Shown here: piece after piece, positions 11,543 to 29,135 of the stretch
Numbering within the stretch: position 1 is the stretch's first letter
How the letters are laid out: each line of letters opens with the position of its first letter
From: Ditylenchus dipsaci
Lineage: Eukaryota; Nematoda; Chromadorea; Rhabditida; Anguinidae
NCBI GenBank assembly: GCA_004194705.1
Contig: SADC01000022.1
Location: 124,001 to 188,000, forward strand
Length of the DNA stretch: 64,000 nt
Direction of reading: 5' to 3'
The notes under the pieces: generated by a model
The model's input: only the letters and a program-made list of their open reading frames with translations
What the model was told of the DNA's origin: nothing
The model's database searches: none
Position numbers and translations under genes: made by a program

Positions 11543-12532
11543 CAGGGTGGCCCAATTTTTTCTAACACATTTGTTTTGGCCATAACTTTTTAAACTTGCG
11601 GTCATTTTTTGGCTGACTACTCATTTAAAAGCCCTTTCTTTGCCATTTTGTTTAAAAAAAAAGGCATTGATATCGTTAAAAATCACTGATTGTTTTTGTG
11701 AAGGCATCGATTTTTACCATTTTGTCAATTTTTAGATGCCTTATTCGAATCAAGAGAAAGCGCGATTCTTCGTGTGGTAGATCGAGAGCCGAGGCAGCTA
11801 TGCAGTTTTAAAGCGACGAGTGCGAAGGGAACTCGGTCGTCATGCGAATGTGCCAGAGCGAAACAGTGTTCTTCAATGGAATCAAATGTTCGTGGAGTCC
11901 GGAAGCGTTCAGCGAAAAAAGAAGGAAGCGTCAAAGTTGGTTTTGAAGATTTTTGAGTGTTGGTCTACTTGAAATGCAATGTGTTAAAGGTGGGTTCGCA
12001 CAGGTCAGAAAAAGGCCGAGGTTCTCTTTCTGTTTACAGCTGATCGTCATTCAAGTCCAAGAAGCGTAGCGATGCTAGAAGGGATGCCATCAAGAATAAC
12101 AATACAGCGTATTCAGGTTGGGGTTTTTCTGGATGATTGACCGATCAATTCAAGCCTATGAACAGCGTCTCAACCGGTGCATTGCTGTTGGTGGCAGAAG
12201 TGTGGAGCAAACTTTTGCGAACGTTCATTGAGTTTTCGTCAATTCGTTGTTTTGTTTTGTGTGTTGTGATTTGTAATGAATAAAAATGCCTGTTTGAATT
12301 GCTGTCGAAAAAAAGTGTATGAAACACATAGGTAAACATGGATAAACAGTCAAAGTCGATGCCTTCACAAAAACAGCCATATCTCGGCGAGTTTTAACGA
12401 TATCAATGCGTTCTTTTTTTTAACAAAATAGCGAAAAAAGGGCTTTCGAATGAGTGGTCAGCCAAAAAAATAACCGCGAATTTAAAAAGTTATGGCCAAA
12501 ACAAATGTGTTAGAAAAAATTGGGCCACCCTG
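11543..12532. mobile_element. Tc1/mariner-like element, internally deleted
   Basis: TA-flanked element of 990 bp with inverted ends of about 30 bp (CAGGGTGGCCCAATTTTTTC) and longer subterminal inverted similarity (GTTTTGGCCATAAC and complement). It carries the two ends of a transposase gene (see 11736-11956 and about 12150-12235) with the catalytic centre missing, so it is non-autonomous. A second copy at 59408-60394 belongs to the large duplication. Confidence 0.85.
11736..11956 (+). pseudogene. transposase N-terminal fragment (Tc1/mariner-like)
   Basis: The frame starts MPYSNQEKARFFVW, meets an in-frame TAG, then continues IESRGSYAVLKRRVRRELGR and a W-Q-M-F-V-E-S-G-S-V segment. This pattern resembles the N-terminal helix-turn-helix leader of Tc1/mariner (IS630-type) transposases. 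The DDE catalytic region is absent. A short C-terminal-like piece (CIAVGGRSVEQTFANVH context) follows near 12175-12235 just before the right end. The same stop is present in the copy at 59.6 kb, so it predates the duplication or is allelic. Confidence 0.7.
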
Positions 12533-12903
12533 TAGATCAAACGTCTTAGACGGGTCTCTAATTATAGACCCCTGTCAAAAAGGGGGTCTTTTTTTTCCTC
12601 GCATTTTTTTTCTTCGCATCGTTAAAAATCACTGACTGTTTTTGTGAAGGCAGTTTTTTTCCTCGCACCTTAGGGGCTTGAAGGATTGAAGATGCGTGCA
12701 CACACTTACCGGGTGCGGGAAAAATTCTGCATGGATTTTATAAGCCTCATCTTTTATTATTCTTAGGATGATATCTCTTTTTCTAATACCGTTTTCTAGC
12801 CCTGCCTCTGCTATAAACTTAGCTTGATTATTTTAGATAAGTCGCCATATGGCTTCAAACCTTGTGAGGTCATTTTGATAAGTTGACAAGTGTTTTTATC
12901 ACT

Positions 12904-13706
12904 TTAAAGGACCATGCTCGTGCAAGGCCCAGCAATTGTTGAAATTTGAATTGGCGGGGACCCAAAAACATTTTTCGCTGCAAGACATTTATTAAAAAAC
13001 GTTTTTCGTCTTTATTTTTGGATTCCGTCAAACCCAGCAATTGTGGTTGCAGCGAAAAGCATGAGTACTCAATTAAACCCATGTCATTCAGCCGGTCGGA
13101 TCCTCAGGTTGAGAATGAGCTAGACCTTTTCGGAGTATCGTGTGCTCTTAGTTTTGGATTTGCCGAGTCTTTGGCTCGGTCTTCAATCTGTATGTGTCTG
13201 TTCATTCTGTAAAATGAAGATGCCAGAACAAGAAAACTTGACTGTTCATACCGATTCTTTTCAAGATCCCTTGCTCTTTTGTAGGGTCGTCGTATAAACA
13301 AAATTTTTGGTTACCCTAACTTGTGTGACCGGAACCAATCACCCGCTGACCGGAACCAATCACCCGCCGACCGGAACCAGTCACCCAGTCACGTACTGGA
13401 ACCAACCAGTCATTCGAAGCAAAAACCGAACCTGAGGCTCGTCAAATCCAAAACGAAGAGCATACGACACTCCGAAAAGGTCTAGCTCATTCTCAACCTG
13501 AGGATCCGACCCGGCTGAATGATATGGGTTTAATTGAGTAGTCATTCTTTTCGCTGCAACCACAATTGCTGGGTTTGACGGAATTCAAAAATTAAAGCGA
13601 CAAAAACATTTTTTTAATAAAATGTCTTGCAGCGAAAAATGTTTTTGGGTCCCCGCCAATTCAAATTTCAACAATTGCTGGGCCTTGCACGAGCATGGTC
13701 CTTTAA
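12904..13706. mobile_element. TTAA-flanked foldback, AAGGACCATG family
   Basis: TTAA plus AGGACCATGCTCGTGC on the left and its inverse plus TTAA on the right bound 803 bp. The arms pair through GCAAGGCCCAGCAATTG, the GCTGCAA...TTGCAGC motif and the CTCATTCTCAACCTGAGGAT region, leaving a short centre. At the centre, 13325-13385, a 22-23 bp unit (GACCGGAACCAATCACCCGC) is repeated three times. TTAA target sites are typical of piggyBac-like elements; that assignment is inference. Relatives: 39935-40133 and, with GGGGCATG ends, 44374-44614. Confidence 0.8.
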
Positions 13707-14044
13707 GTTATCAAATTTTTATTAAATTAAAAGCGCCACGAAAAAGTCTTATCACGCAGCTCAAGAGCTACAAAACCACATTACAATTTTTTTAGAATCC
13801 CAGTGTTGAGCCTTTAAAAAATTTAATTTCTTTAAAAAAATGACTAAAATCCAAGACTTTCTAATTTTTTCGGATTTTGGTCATTTTTTAAAAAAAAATG
13901 ACTTTTTCCAAAAGGCATATCTCAACACTTAGATTCTCAAAAAAAATCTTTCATAAGATAGGGTTTGAGCTCTTACGCTGCGCTACGACATGCTGATAAG
14001 ATGTTGTCATGACGCTTGAAATTAAATAGAAAGGTTGATAACTT

Positions 14045-14416
14045 ATGGCTTGTTCACGTTCTTAGAGTTAAAGTTCGAGTTAGTGTTAGAGTTCGGAATT
14101 TCGGTTACTTGAACACCTCTGATCCGAACTCTTACTCTAACTCGAGGGTGTTAATGTACATCAAGTTAGAATTTCAAGGTGTTGATGTATATAACTTGGA
14201 TTCCCTTGTAGTGAACCCCACAAAAACTAACTTTTAGTGGCTTTAGACGTCTTTGGGGTGAGATTCTGAGCTATCTAAGCTACATACATGAACATTTTCA
14301 AGCTCGACCTCTAACTCGATGTACGTGAACACCATCGAGTTAGAGTTAGAGTTCGGTTTTTTAGTATATGAACACCTCTTACCCGAAGTCTAACTCTAAG
14401 AACGTGAACAAGCCAT
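14045..14416. mobile_element. miniature element, ATGGCTTGTTCACG family
   Basis: Starts ATGGCTTGTTCACGTTCTTA and ends with the inverse (AAGAACGTGAACAAGCCAT). Inside are inverted subterminal runs of GAGTTAGAGTTCG / CGAACTCTAACTC and further copies of GTGTT(C/A)A(C/T)GT. There is no ORF of note. Other members: 17849-18246 (right end eroded), 40633-41016, and the duplicate at 61915-62273. Confidence 0.8.
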
Positions 14417-14756
14417 TAAAGTTACGAAAATGCTAGTCAACTTATCAAAATACCATCGCAAGTCTTTGGAGCCAAATTGTGACTTTTCTAAAAAAATCCA
14501 GCTGAGTTTGATTGCCATTTGAAGAGGAGATGCAGGGCTACGATACAGTTTTAGAAGAAAAGAAATATGATGCCAAGATGGATAAAAGATAAGGCTTTTA
14601 AAATCCGTGCAGAACTTTCCTCGCACCCGGTAGAAAATGTGACCCCTCCTTTAAGTGCATAAGTTCTCTAAAATATTGTTACCGTAGGGTCAATTGCTGC
14701 CATCGTTTTTGCGTTGCCAAAGGAAATTATAATGTTTTCTGATGCTGCAAAAATAT

Positions 14757-15205
14757 CAGTCATTATAAAAAGCTGTAGGTGAAAACACCCGTCAAAATAT
14801 GTAAATCTCCCGTCAAATTTTTAAAAGTTCTTGCTCTCGGTGATTACTTTTCATTTTTTTTTAAATTTTTTTCGCACCAGCATGTAGCTCTGAACCTCTA
14901 GTTTCTGATAAGCCATCAATTGGCTGACTACAATATTGAAAAGTAAGAGAACAATTATATTTTTTAAAAATACACATATTTTTTTCAAAATGAATTGTTT
15001 CTCATTTTTCATTATTGTAATCAGCCAGCTGATAACTCATTAGAAACTAGAGATTCAGGGCTACATGCTGGTGCAAGAAAATAGAAAAATTCAAAAGTAA
15101 TCAGAGAGAACAAGAAGTTTAAAAAATTTGACGGAAGATTTACATATTTTGACGGGAGATTCACACATTTTGACGGGTTTTTTTCAATTTTAACCATTAT
15201 AAAAA
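14757..15205. mobile_element. foldback element of about 450 bp
   Basis: The arms contain the repeated motif ACCCGTCAAAATATGTAAATC / GATTTACATATTTTGACGGG and inner pairs CACCAGCATGTAGC / GCTACATGCTGGTG and CTAGTTTCTGATAAGC / complement. Each arm holds two or three copies of a CCCGTCAAA unit. No coding capacity. Repeated at about 62616-63060 in the duplication. Confidence 0.7.
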
Positions 15206-15477
15206 CGTTTCAAGCTAGGTAAAATCTTCAACATGCTTTAAAAGCAGGAGAATATATGACAATCCATGCTTTGGGCGAAATTTAAAATGCTTACATAATT
15301 TGGCGTTGAACCCTGAATATCCAGAATACTGAAAAACATTGAAATGCTAGAAGAACTCCACTTACGATTAGAATAAAACTGTATTTGTGTGGTGCAAAAT
15401 GCATTTAACAGGTAATCAAATATCTAAACAATTATTATTTATGCTAAAGACACTCTTATTTTCACAGTAGGTCCCAC

Positions 15478-16569
15478 CTGTTCATATTTGTTTTTGTCAG
15501 GTCCACCAAAAAAGCAGAGCCAATGTCCACCATAGACTTCATATCTACAATAGCAGGGTTGTGCTAGACAGTCAGGCGCTAAAATGAAAATCGAAGAAAT
15601 ACAAAAACTTGCTTTCTGGCTAGGCCAATCATCACATCTACAACCTGGATCAGGTATGGAATGTTAATAAGTATTTGGAATAAGTTGATCTTACAGTTTC
15701 TGCAGAGCGAGTCTGCAAAGTTAAATATCTCAAAAATACTGGATTGTACGTTTTGAATTTTTTTTACCGTCAGAACGTGTCACAGCCCCATAGTACCCAT
15801 GTTACTTTTGTTAAAATGAAAATATTCAAGCAGTACTGTCTACGGGCCGGGCTTAGATTTCAAAATTGTTTTGGGCCAAGCCAAAAGGGTTCTGAGCCGC
15901 TAAACACGATTTAATAAAACTTATACTGTCATAAAACCCACCATTTTGTAAAAATAATATATTTTCGAGATTCCCTTTCGATTGTTTTACTTGCAAATGA
16001 ATTTTGGTGAGTGGAATTTTTGTCTGTATTTTAATGGCTCACAACAAATACAATGCCACAAGAGCCCATTTTTCGAATATGTGGCGAATTATCACAACCT
16101 GCAATTAAAATGCTTACCTCAGATCTGAATTCTTGAGCGCATTCGACCACAATATCCTGGTTGTGCTTCAAGAAAGCTGATAGTCTCTGAAAATACTTTT
16201 TCACTTCTAATTATAAAAATATGGCCTAATTACCTTGTAAGCAGTCATCTCTAATGCATTCATTGGTCGTCCAGAAGAATTTCCACTAGCCACAAAAGTG
16301 TCCTCAGTCTTTTGATTGACATAAGTCTTGTGGGGAAAATTGATGTAGAACAGGTTGATGAACAAATCGATAGACTTTTTCTCACTCGACTTCATGGTTA
16401 TGCTCACTATCAGCCTGTACAACGATAAAAAGTATATGTAAACAAGGTAGTTTTGTTATTCAAACATGTTACTCACCAGTCTTGCAGATTCATTTGTTTG
16501 GGTGGTACTAGGATGTCCTTAATAACTTGGTCGTACGAACTGTCTCGAAAAAATTCAGGCAGAATTTTT
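15478..16569 (-). CDS. unidentified gene, internal or 3' exons
   Basis: Minus-strand exons with good GT-AG borders: 16477-16569 (5' edge uncertain), 16234-16414, 16118-16186 and 15478-15578. The first three join in phase (2, 0, 0). The last needs an incoming phase of 1, so an exon between 15579 and 16117 is missing or a base is lost. The first exon ends ILVPPKQMNLQDW; the second contains MKSSEKKSIDLFINLF and GRPMNALEMTAYK; the third reads RLSAFLKHNQDIVVECAQEF. The last is cysteine-rich (PDCLAQPCYCRYEVYGGHW then LCFFGGPDKNKYEQ) and looks like an extracellular or disulphide-bonded piece. I do not recognise the family and infer no function. The 3' part recurs in the duplication at 63332-64000. 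Confidence 0.6.
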
Positions 16570-16621
16570 CTACTTCACCCCATTAACCGACTATGTCTGT
16601 GAAAAAAAACCAAATTATTAA

Positions 16622-16865
16622 TGTCATGGATTGATATCCATGAAGGACAAGGTCCGGGAGAAACCAGAACACCGCCTCTAGACAACTAGTCTTGAGAGAT
16701 CAGAGATTCAATGAACCACCTAGATCACCAATCTTGAGCGCTATAAAAGAGGCGAAACCCAATAAAAAAGGAGATCATTTGGGGAAAGATCTAAGGGGTA
16801 TGGGGTTGTATGAATTGATTTAGTATTGTGCTAATAAAGCATTGATGCCTATCTAAAGCATTACA
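16622..16865 (+). mobile_element. solo LTR of a retrotransposon
   Basis: A 244-bp segment starting TGTCATGG and ending GCATTACA (TG...CA), flanked by a perfect 5-bp duplication ATTAA (16617-16621 and 16866-16870). It contains a strong TATA box (TATAAAA, 16742-16748) and a polyadenylation signal AATAAA (16833-16838) in the order expected for U3-R. No internal retroelement sequence remains, so it is a solo LTR left by recombination. Ty3, Bel or copia type cannot be decided. It lies just upstream of the minus-strand exon at 16477-16569. Confidence 0.85.
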
Positions 16866-17848
16866 ATTAATAGATCGATGCAAAATTCTCTAATAGCATC
16901 GTTGAATATTGTTGTATACTGTTATCGTATTTTCTCTAATATAAGATCACCACCAACCACTCAAATTTCCGCCAAACTTAGGTATCGGCATCTAAGGAAA
17001 TTTCGAAAAGCCGTGACGGGCTTTTTGAAGTACTTATTAGTGAAAGTGTAATAAACAATGAAATACTATATACGAGTTGAATGCTCAAAAATACATAAAA
17101 CAATGACGATTCAAAAGTAGGCTAAAACCATGATACCAGGCTATCGTTATTTTTTGGAACTTTTCAAGCGATCTGGAAAAGAAAGAAGCGGCACTTTATT
17201 AAAAAAAATTTCATTATATATACTCTCGGGTGCTCTACATGAATCTGCAGAAAAAGACACAGAGACAAAAAAGCCACAACATCATCAAAAATAAAAATTT
17301 GACTGAAATTATGGTTGTGAAAATTTGTTGAAAGACAGAAATTTTCTTTTCGAAACTACCAAATGCCCATACACCAACCCTAGTCCCTATAGTTTTTGTG
17401 TAAAAAATTTTAAATTATAAATAATAATAGTACCAGGTCAATTTTAAAAAAAGTTTTTTGTCGGTCATCGGCCAGAAGCTCTAATCCACCTAAAAATGCT
17501 TTTTACTTGAAAACCAAAACAATTGTTTCAAAGGGTTGAAAGTTTCTACCCAAGTATTCAGCCAGTTTGTCACGAGGAAGTCGAGTGTAAAGCTAAACAC
17601 TAGCGAGTTATTAATGCAAAAATATCTTTTTTCCAGACACTAACCATCATAACCATTCGATGATACACTGATTCCAATCTGTCCAATTTCAAATACATCA
17701 CTGACATGGTGAGCGGTCTGGATGGTTAGGACACTGCACTAGCAAGACTAAACTACAAGACTTAGTAAAAACCTGTATATGATAAAGATTGATTCAAGCT
17801 TCAAGCTGAGGAATTATAAACATATTGTGTTATAATGTGTTTTGTGTT
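16866..17848. other. no gene recognised
   Basis: AT-rich intergenic or intronic sequence. At 16924-16970 there is an isolated ATCGTATTTTCTCTAATATA end of the ACCGTATTT family without a visible partner. Nothing else stands out. Confidence 0.45.
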
Positions 17849-18246
17849 ATGGCTTGTTCACGTACTTCGAGTTTAACATCGAGTTCAGATCAAGTGTTCA
17901 ATTAGAAATCGAACTCGAATTTGAAAGTGTTCACGTACTTCGAGTTTGAGTTCGAGATTCAACTTGAAAATAGAATGTATATAACTTTGATCACTCAGGA
18001 TCTCAAACCAAAATGGTCGAATGAAAGTAGGGTTGTCGAATAAAGTAAGTAGGTTTTCTGGGGGATTTACTAAAGGGAAATCCAAGTTATTTACATTAAC
18101 ATCTCAAGTTCGACCTCGAACTTGATACTCGAATTCGAAGTACGTGAGCACCTTCGAGTTTGAGCTTGACTTCAAGTTCGAGTTCGGATCAAAGGTGTGT
18201 ACGTAGCCAAAAATCTGAACTGGAACACGAACTCGAAGTACGAATG
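17849..18246. mobile_element. miniature element, ATGGCTTGTTCACG family, right end eroded
   Basis: The left end ATGGCTTGTTCACGTACTTC matches the family at 14045 and 40633. The interior alternates GAGTTCGAGTTCG-type and complementary motifs. The right end retains AACTCGAAGTACG but not the terminal AAGCCAT. Confidence 0.65.
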
Positions 18247-18978
18247 TTTATTGATTCTTAGCAATCTATGGTATTTCTGATTTGATTTTTTGCAAGTTGT
18301 GATAGGCTTCTTGATTTTCGATAGAATTTGTAGCTTCATTTTTGTCACATGCCAGTATACACTAGAGGGATAATTTAGTTAAGGTTATTTGTCGAACTGG
18401 CGAAAATTTTAACTGACTTTGTTTTGAGTATTGAAATGCGATTTGTGATAACTCAATGCTAATATCAACTTGATCTCAGAATTTAGCCCCACCCCTTGAA
18501 AAAGTTGATTTCGACTTTTTATTTTAAATTTTTACCCAAAGAATCAGAAATCGCTCAATCTAACGATTTTATGTGCACTTGAAAGTTCAATGAAATTTGA
18601 ATGTTTTAAAAGTAATGTATTGCCAACATCTCAAGTTTGCTCTTTTTCACACAATCGCACAAATTCAAAAAGCCATTTTGTTCAATCGATTCGGTTAACT
18701 TACTGAGGTAAAAGCTTTTTTACCTATACACTGTGATATTAGAACTATTTTGTCAGTCTTTTTTCTGCATTCGACGCATAATAATCTATAATGCAAGTGT
18801 TCCAAAACAAAAAGCATGGCAATAAAATGAATTTGAAGCTAGAAATACTTGAAAATTTGCTAAATACTTGCGGAGATGGAGCAAAAGGCAACTCTTTGCG
18901 GCAGGCCATTAAAAGGAATAAATCGGGTGGCAACTTTTGAATCTTTGTATAAAAGACTATCTAAATAGTTTTGTAGAT

Positions 18979-21676
18979 ATGGCAGATAACACAACCAAGT
19001 CTTTGGACGTTCTGAGACAAGTAATTATTTTATATGACAATCTGTCACATGAAAATAATTTGCGCTAGAATTCCAGGTTTTCCAGCATGAGATGACTGAC
19101 GAGGTTAATTATCATGAAATTAGATTACGCTCTAAAACATTCAGCTAAGCAAAATTTACAATATACCGTATTTTCTTTAATAATTCCCCCGAGAAATTAT
19201 TTTTCAACCAACCCACCAAATACCACCACCTCCCTCTTTCCCTTGGAAATCAGGAAGATTCTGGGTCGGTCTCGTAATTGTTTTGGTGCTCAACCAAAAT
19301 CGAAAAAAAATTGGCAGATATTTAAGTTAAAATTTCAAAAAAGAGTTATGGAGATACTGAGATATAGGTTTGAAAATTGGGGGATTAGAAGAAAAAGTAC
19401 GGTAACTGTCGCATTTTTTGCCTTTTTTTAATAGCAAAAGTCAAAAAGTTGTAAGAACATACAAGTTGCTTTTCAAAACCAGTGCGAGTTCAAAAATGAA
19501 GCCCTACTCTTTTTTCTCATTAGAGATCCCTTCTAATAGAGCCCTCTCTCGAGAGTAGTCAAAAATAAAGCCTTGAAGTTCTATTAGAGAAAATGAGGGG
19601 AATAAGGTATTTTAGGGTCATTTAAGCCCTCGACAAAATTTTCCAAAAATACACAATACTTTTGAGACAGCCTGTATTACACCTTAATTAAAATCATGGC
19701 CGGAGTGTCTTATATCGCCTTCTCCCAAAACAGATTAAAAGCATGTTGATTCAACGTATTAGGAAACACGAAAAACATGTTTTTTGGGGCGCGGCGTCCA
19801 TTTTTCAAAAAATTTTTTTTGATCAAAATTTGACTTTTTGCCTTGGGGGACCAAGGTGAACCTAACAAAAAAAACGCGTTTCAGGTGCTACTTGCTACGT
19901 TAAAACATGCTTTCGGGCTGTTTTGAGAGGATGCGATATAGGGACTTTGGCCAAACTTTTATTTTTGACAGATTCGTCAGATCATCGACCGTCATTTGCG
20001 TACCACTTTTGCCCCTGCCTTCGAAAATTTGAAGAGAAATGGTCATGTTAGTTATTTTTTCAATCTCTAACATTCATTATCAAATCTTACTGAAGTCAGT
20101 AATGTCTGCAGGCAGTTCTTCAAGCAGACATAGACGAGCTATGTGTGGCCATCCTGGATGGGGCTAAACAGCCATTTCTACCACCACCTGCCTCCCTTCC
20201 CCCACCTACCTTATGTATTAGCTCCAGTTCTGTGCTCAAAGACCACGCTCCAGACTTGCACCAGACTGAAATTATCAAGAGTGTTTACGAGAGTGACGAC
20301 AACGAGAATGAAAGTGACGGAAGTATGATCAGTCAGAACTCTTCTCTGGTAGGTCCACTGCCTGGAGGGCTCTATGGCCAGGATAGCAGCATGAGTCGAC
20401 CCAAGAAAGGGGAAGACCCCGTAAAGTGGATGTGGACACAGGAAGATGTGGTACACCCCTAATTCAAGGCACTCAACCGGTCACTGCTTCTGAAGCTATT
20501 AAGGTGTATTTGAGTCGTTTATACTAGAAAATGTAATTAGGTTTTGTTTTGCAGTGGAACCCGGAAAGAATGACGAAAGATTCTCGGTTTATTCTGGGAT
20601 CTAAGGTCAACAAAGCATTAGCTTTAGGTCACAGAGGCCATATATTTGGCAAATACTCCAGGGCTTACCGCTATGTGGCTGATGACGAAGATAAAGCTTG
20701 GCTGTAAGTTCTTGAATTACTGATCTTTGGTTTCTCCAACGGGAATATTAAATCTACACAAAAAATAAAATGTACTTGGCAGCAAAAACAAGCGCATAAT
20801 TTATCAAATTCGACCTATTTAATTAAGCTACTGTGTTCACTGCGGTAAAGAGAAGTTTCATCCGATTTGCTTATTAGGGACCAAGACATATTTTCTCCAA
20901 AAATATTCCAAATTTCCAAAAAATAGAAACTATTTCAAACCGATCCATTTGAATTGAGCCAATTGATTTTGGACCACTTTGAAATGGCCAATCTTTGATG
21001 GGCTTGAGTTCAGAATCCCTCACCCCACGCAAAGTGCTCGGATGGAAAAGATAACCTTTTATTCGTGTTTCTTGAACCCGATTTCATGAGAAAGCCGCCA
21101 TTCTGGCATGAATTTTATGTTCTTTTAATTTTCAAAATTTTTGACCTTTTGCGGGGTCACCAAGTGCAATAGTTCCGATCAATATTCAGCGATTTTAAGC
21201 GAAGAAGCAAAAGTGGCTGAAAAATATAAAATCCTTTTTGACGCATCCTGTAAAATGTACAGTAAACAGACAAAAATCAAATTGAAACTAAAGTGCATAT
21301 ATATTTAAGGTTTGACCGTAACATATCTACTAGTATGTATTTTACTTAAATGTTTTTATTTCAATTGAATTTTTTTAACTTTTTGTATTTTAGGAATGTC
21401 CGGAAAAGTTTTTTTCATGCTACTTGAGGATGTGATCGAAATAGCTCAGCTGGAAAATGCTTCGTTAGTATTTTAGACAGCAGTTTTCTTTTTTGATTAC
21501 TAACCCAAAGTTGTAGTGTGCAAGTGCAAAAAGATCTGCAGCGCTACTCATTCATAGTACCCGACAAGATGGTCCAGAAGATGAAGAGCAGAATGTCCAC
21601 TCCTTTTGACCAACTCAAGGCTCGAGTAGTGGCTGGAGCTCAGCATACTAACAACTTCCAAAACTTCGTAATCTGA
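18979..21676 (+). CDS. DNTTIP1: DNTTIP1 homologue (TdT-interacting protein 1)
   Basis: DNTTIP1 is a nuclear subunit of the MiDAC histone deacetylase complex, with an N-terminal dimerisation region and a C-terminal DNA/nucleosome-binding region (established knowledge). Exons seen: 18979-19020 (MADNTTKSLDVLRQ), 19077-19103, 19972-20041, 20116-20420 (or 20450), 20555-20703, 21394-21463 and 21517-21676. The diagnostic part is WNPERMTKDSRFILGSKVNK followed by a GHRGHIFGKYSRAYRYVADD stretch, then MSGKVFFMLLEDVIEIA and YSFIVPDKMVQKM, in the order and spacing of vertebrate DNTTIP1. The acidic/Ser-rich middle is less conserved. The 20703/21394 join is out of phase and about eight residues are missing relative to the family, so a tiny exon was probably not found. 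Total is about 275 residues. The third intron copy of an ACCGTATTT element is at 19166. The start is the first ATG in an exon that aligns to the conserved DLLRAVL-like helix; an upstream coding exon cannot be excluded. Confidence 0.9.
19166..19402. mobile_element. ACCGTATTTTC-family miniature element in a DNTTIP1 intron
   Basis: TA plus CCGTATTTTCTTTAATAATT on the left and GGGGGATTAGAAGAAAAAGT-ACGG plus TA on the right, about 237 bp, intron of DNTTIP1. Related fragments (TTCTAATAGAGCCCTC) lie at 19500-19610. Confidence 0.65.
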
Positions 21677-21815
21677 TTTTTGATAGATCTAGGGATGTGT
21701 GTACATAATATAGAGGGATACTATTTCTTTTGTAGTTGAAACTTCTTGTCTGTCATAATTTTGAGTGAGTTAGTCAAAAAAATCTTTATGTGATTGAAAT
21801 CTTTTTTTATTAAGA

Positions 21816-21821
21816 AATAAA
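21816..21821 (+). terminator. polyadenylation signal of DNTTIP1
   Basis: AATAAA 140 bases after the DNTTIP1 stop codon; the first canonical hexamer downstream. Confidence 0.5.
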
Positions 21822-23520
21822 CATTTATGATTTTTCTATTATTTTTTGTAACCTTAACTTCAAAATGGCAATAATTCCGCCGTGAAGACTTTTGCCTCTC
21901 GCTATTTTCTAAAAGAGGGTAACGCTCATCGAGAGGCACGGCGAACTGGCGACAGTTTAAAAAATATTAGAAAAAGTAGGTAAAAATTGCATCGCAAAGT
22001 GGCGAATTCACACCTACAAATTAAAGGTGCGGACAATTGACCCGCACCAGATCTTTACCGAGATTTTGTAAAAGAGTATTTTTTAAGACAGTAAAATAAA
22101 GCCATTAAATTTTTTCCGAAATTCGCTTCCACTTTGTTTTAGACTCAGATTGAATTGTATTAAAAAACATACGCTAAAAACCAAAACATTTTTGGAAATT
22201 TCTCATTAGTGAGCCCTATGTTCAGGCGATTAGTTTTCGGTATCTTTTTTTCTGCGGCAGATTTGCTTTTTTTCGGTTATAACCGTTATTTGCCCTCTTT
22301 TAAAATTGTAAGTGCCATTATTTAGACTGTTACTGAAGTATCTTAGCTTCGAAGATTCAAATTCCTAAGATTCATATCATATCATCATTCCTTAAAAACC
22401 AAATATTTGATGAAAAAAACACAAAAACCAAGTTTATGCAAAAAGAAATATATTCTTGGTGAAACATGAAATTACCTCGAAAAACTTATATGACTACCAA
22501 TAAAGTGAAAAAGTTGCTATAGGAAAGGTGATTGTTCATTAATATTCTGCCAGTATTTTGTCTGATTGATCGTCTTTTATTATTTTCATGTCGTACAACA
22601 TTTTAGATGTTCTCCTCTTTTTCTTCGAATCTTTTATTTCCAACTGCAGGTAAGTAAGATACGATCTTTTTTAACCTTTAATGCACTTTGCAGACTTCAT
22701 CTTTAAAGGCAAACAAATGGTTGGGTTTCAGCTTTTTTTGTTTGATCTATTTGACACAAAAGTATCTCTCAAAAACTAAATTCTCTTATTAAACGAAAAT
22801 GAAGCCCAGGATTACTACATCAACAATCTTCCATCCTTAAATTTTTCGCTGCATACAAAACTCATTAACTAGTCAAGAGAGTAAAAGCATTTTTCAGCAT
22901 TTGTGCTTTCTCCTATGGTAGGTTTTGTCTATTTTAAGATTCTTATCAGCAATTTTAAGCAGTAGTCTCGTTTTCCTTAAATTTTGCTTGGAATTTTCTT
23001 ATCGCGTTTTTTGTTTCAAGCGTTATCCTTTTTGATTTACGTGTTAGTAATATCATTTCCAAATGCTAGAGAGCAACTGGTCCTTTTTAAAAAGCTCAGA
23101 ATCGTTTCGCAATATGATTGAGGGTGGTTATCGCTTGTATACTCCTAATATGCAAATTATTGTTAGTCAGACTGTTATAATCCCTTGAGTTTTTTTGTAG
23201 GAATGTCCTGAACGTGGTTACAAACTACACGAGCTATTATAAGAGACTGAGAGTAATCATGGAAAACAGCAACAACTTTAGAAATCAAGAAGATGGCGAG
23301 AATCGGCAGTCAAAATCCACTTGTTTCTTTTGTCACCATTTTGTCAATAATACCCCTTGGATGGTTGTCAAGTTTTTTATATTTTGTGCTAGAATAAATT
23401 TGTAGAAGGGATAGTTTTGTGCGTTTGCGTACTGAATAGTTCTTATTTCTAGATTTTCTTTTTTATCACGTCCTCAAGCTAATTTTGCGGACTTTTTCAA
23501 TACACTTAATTTCAAGAACC
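21822..23520. other. intergenic, no gene recognised
   Basis: AT-rich sequence between DNTTIP1 and TMEM144 with short random frames only. It presumably includes the TMEM144 promoter, but I see no clear TATA box or initiator. Confidence 0.45.

Positions 23521-29135
<5,615 letters not shown>

Larger units (their letters stand above)
9346..16146. repeat. direct duplication, copy 1 (6.8 kb)
   Basis: From AGGATTGTAAATC at 9346 onward, this block is repeated in the same orientation starting at 57224. The match still holds where the window ends, corresponding to about 16146 here. The offset falls from 47878 at the left edge to about 47854 near 15.5 kb because copy 2 has many one-base losses, mostly in homopolymers. 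A few substitutions and one insertion of about 8-10 bp near 57355 also differ. The unit contains hAT, mariner and foldback elements and the 3' exons of an unidentified gene. Confidence 0.95.

Noticed and set aside
13320..13385. CRISPR-like array (GACCGGAACCAATCACCC repeats)
   Set aside because: Contiguous tandem units without spacers in a eukaryotic foldback.
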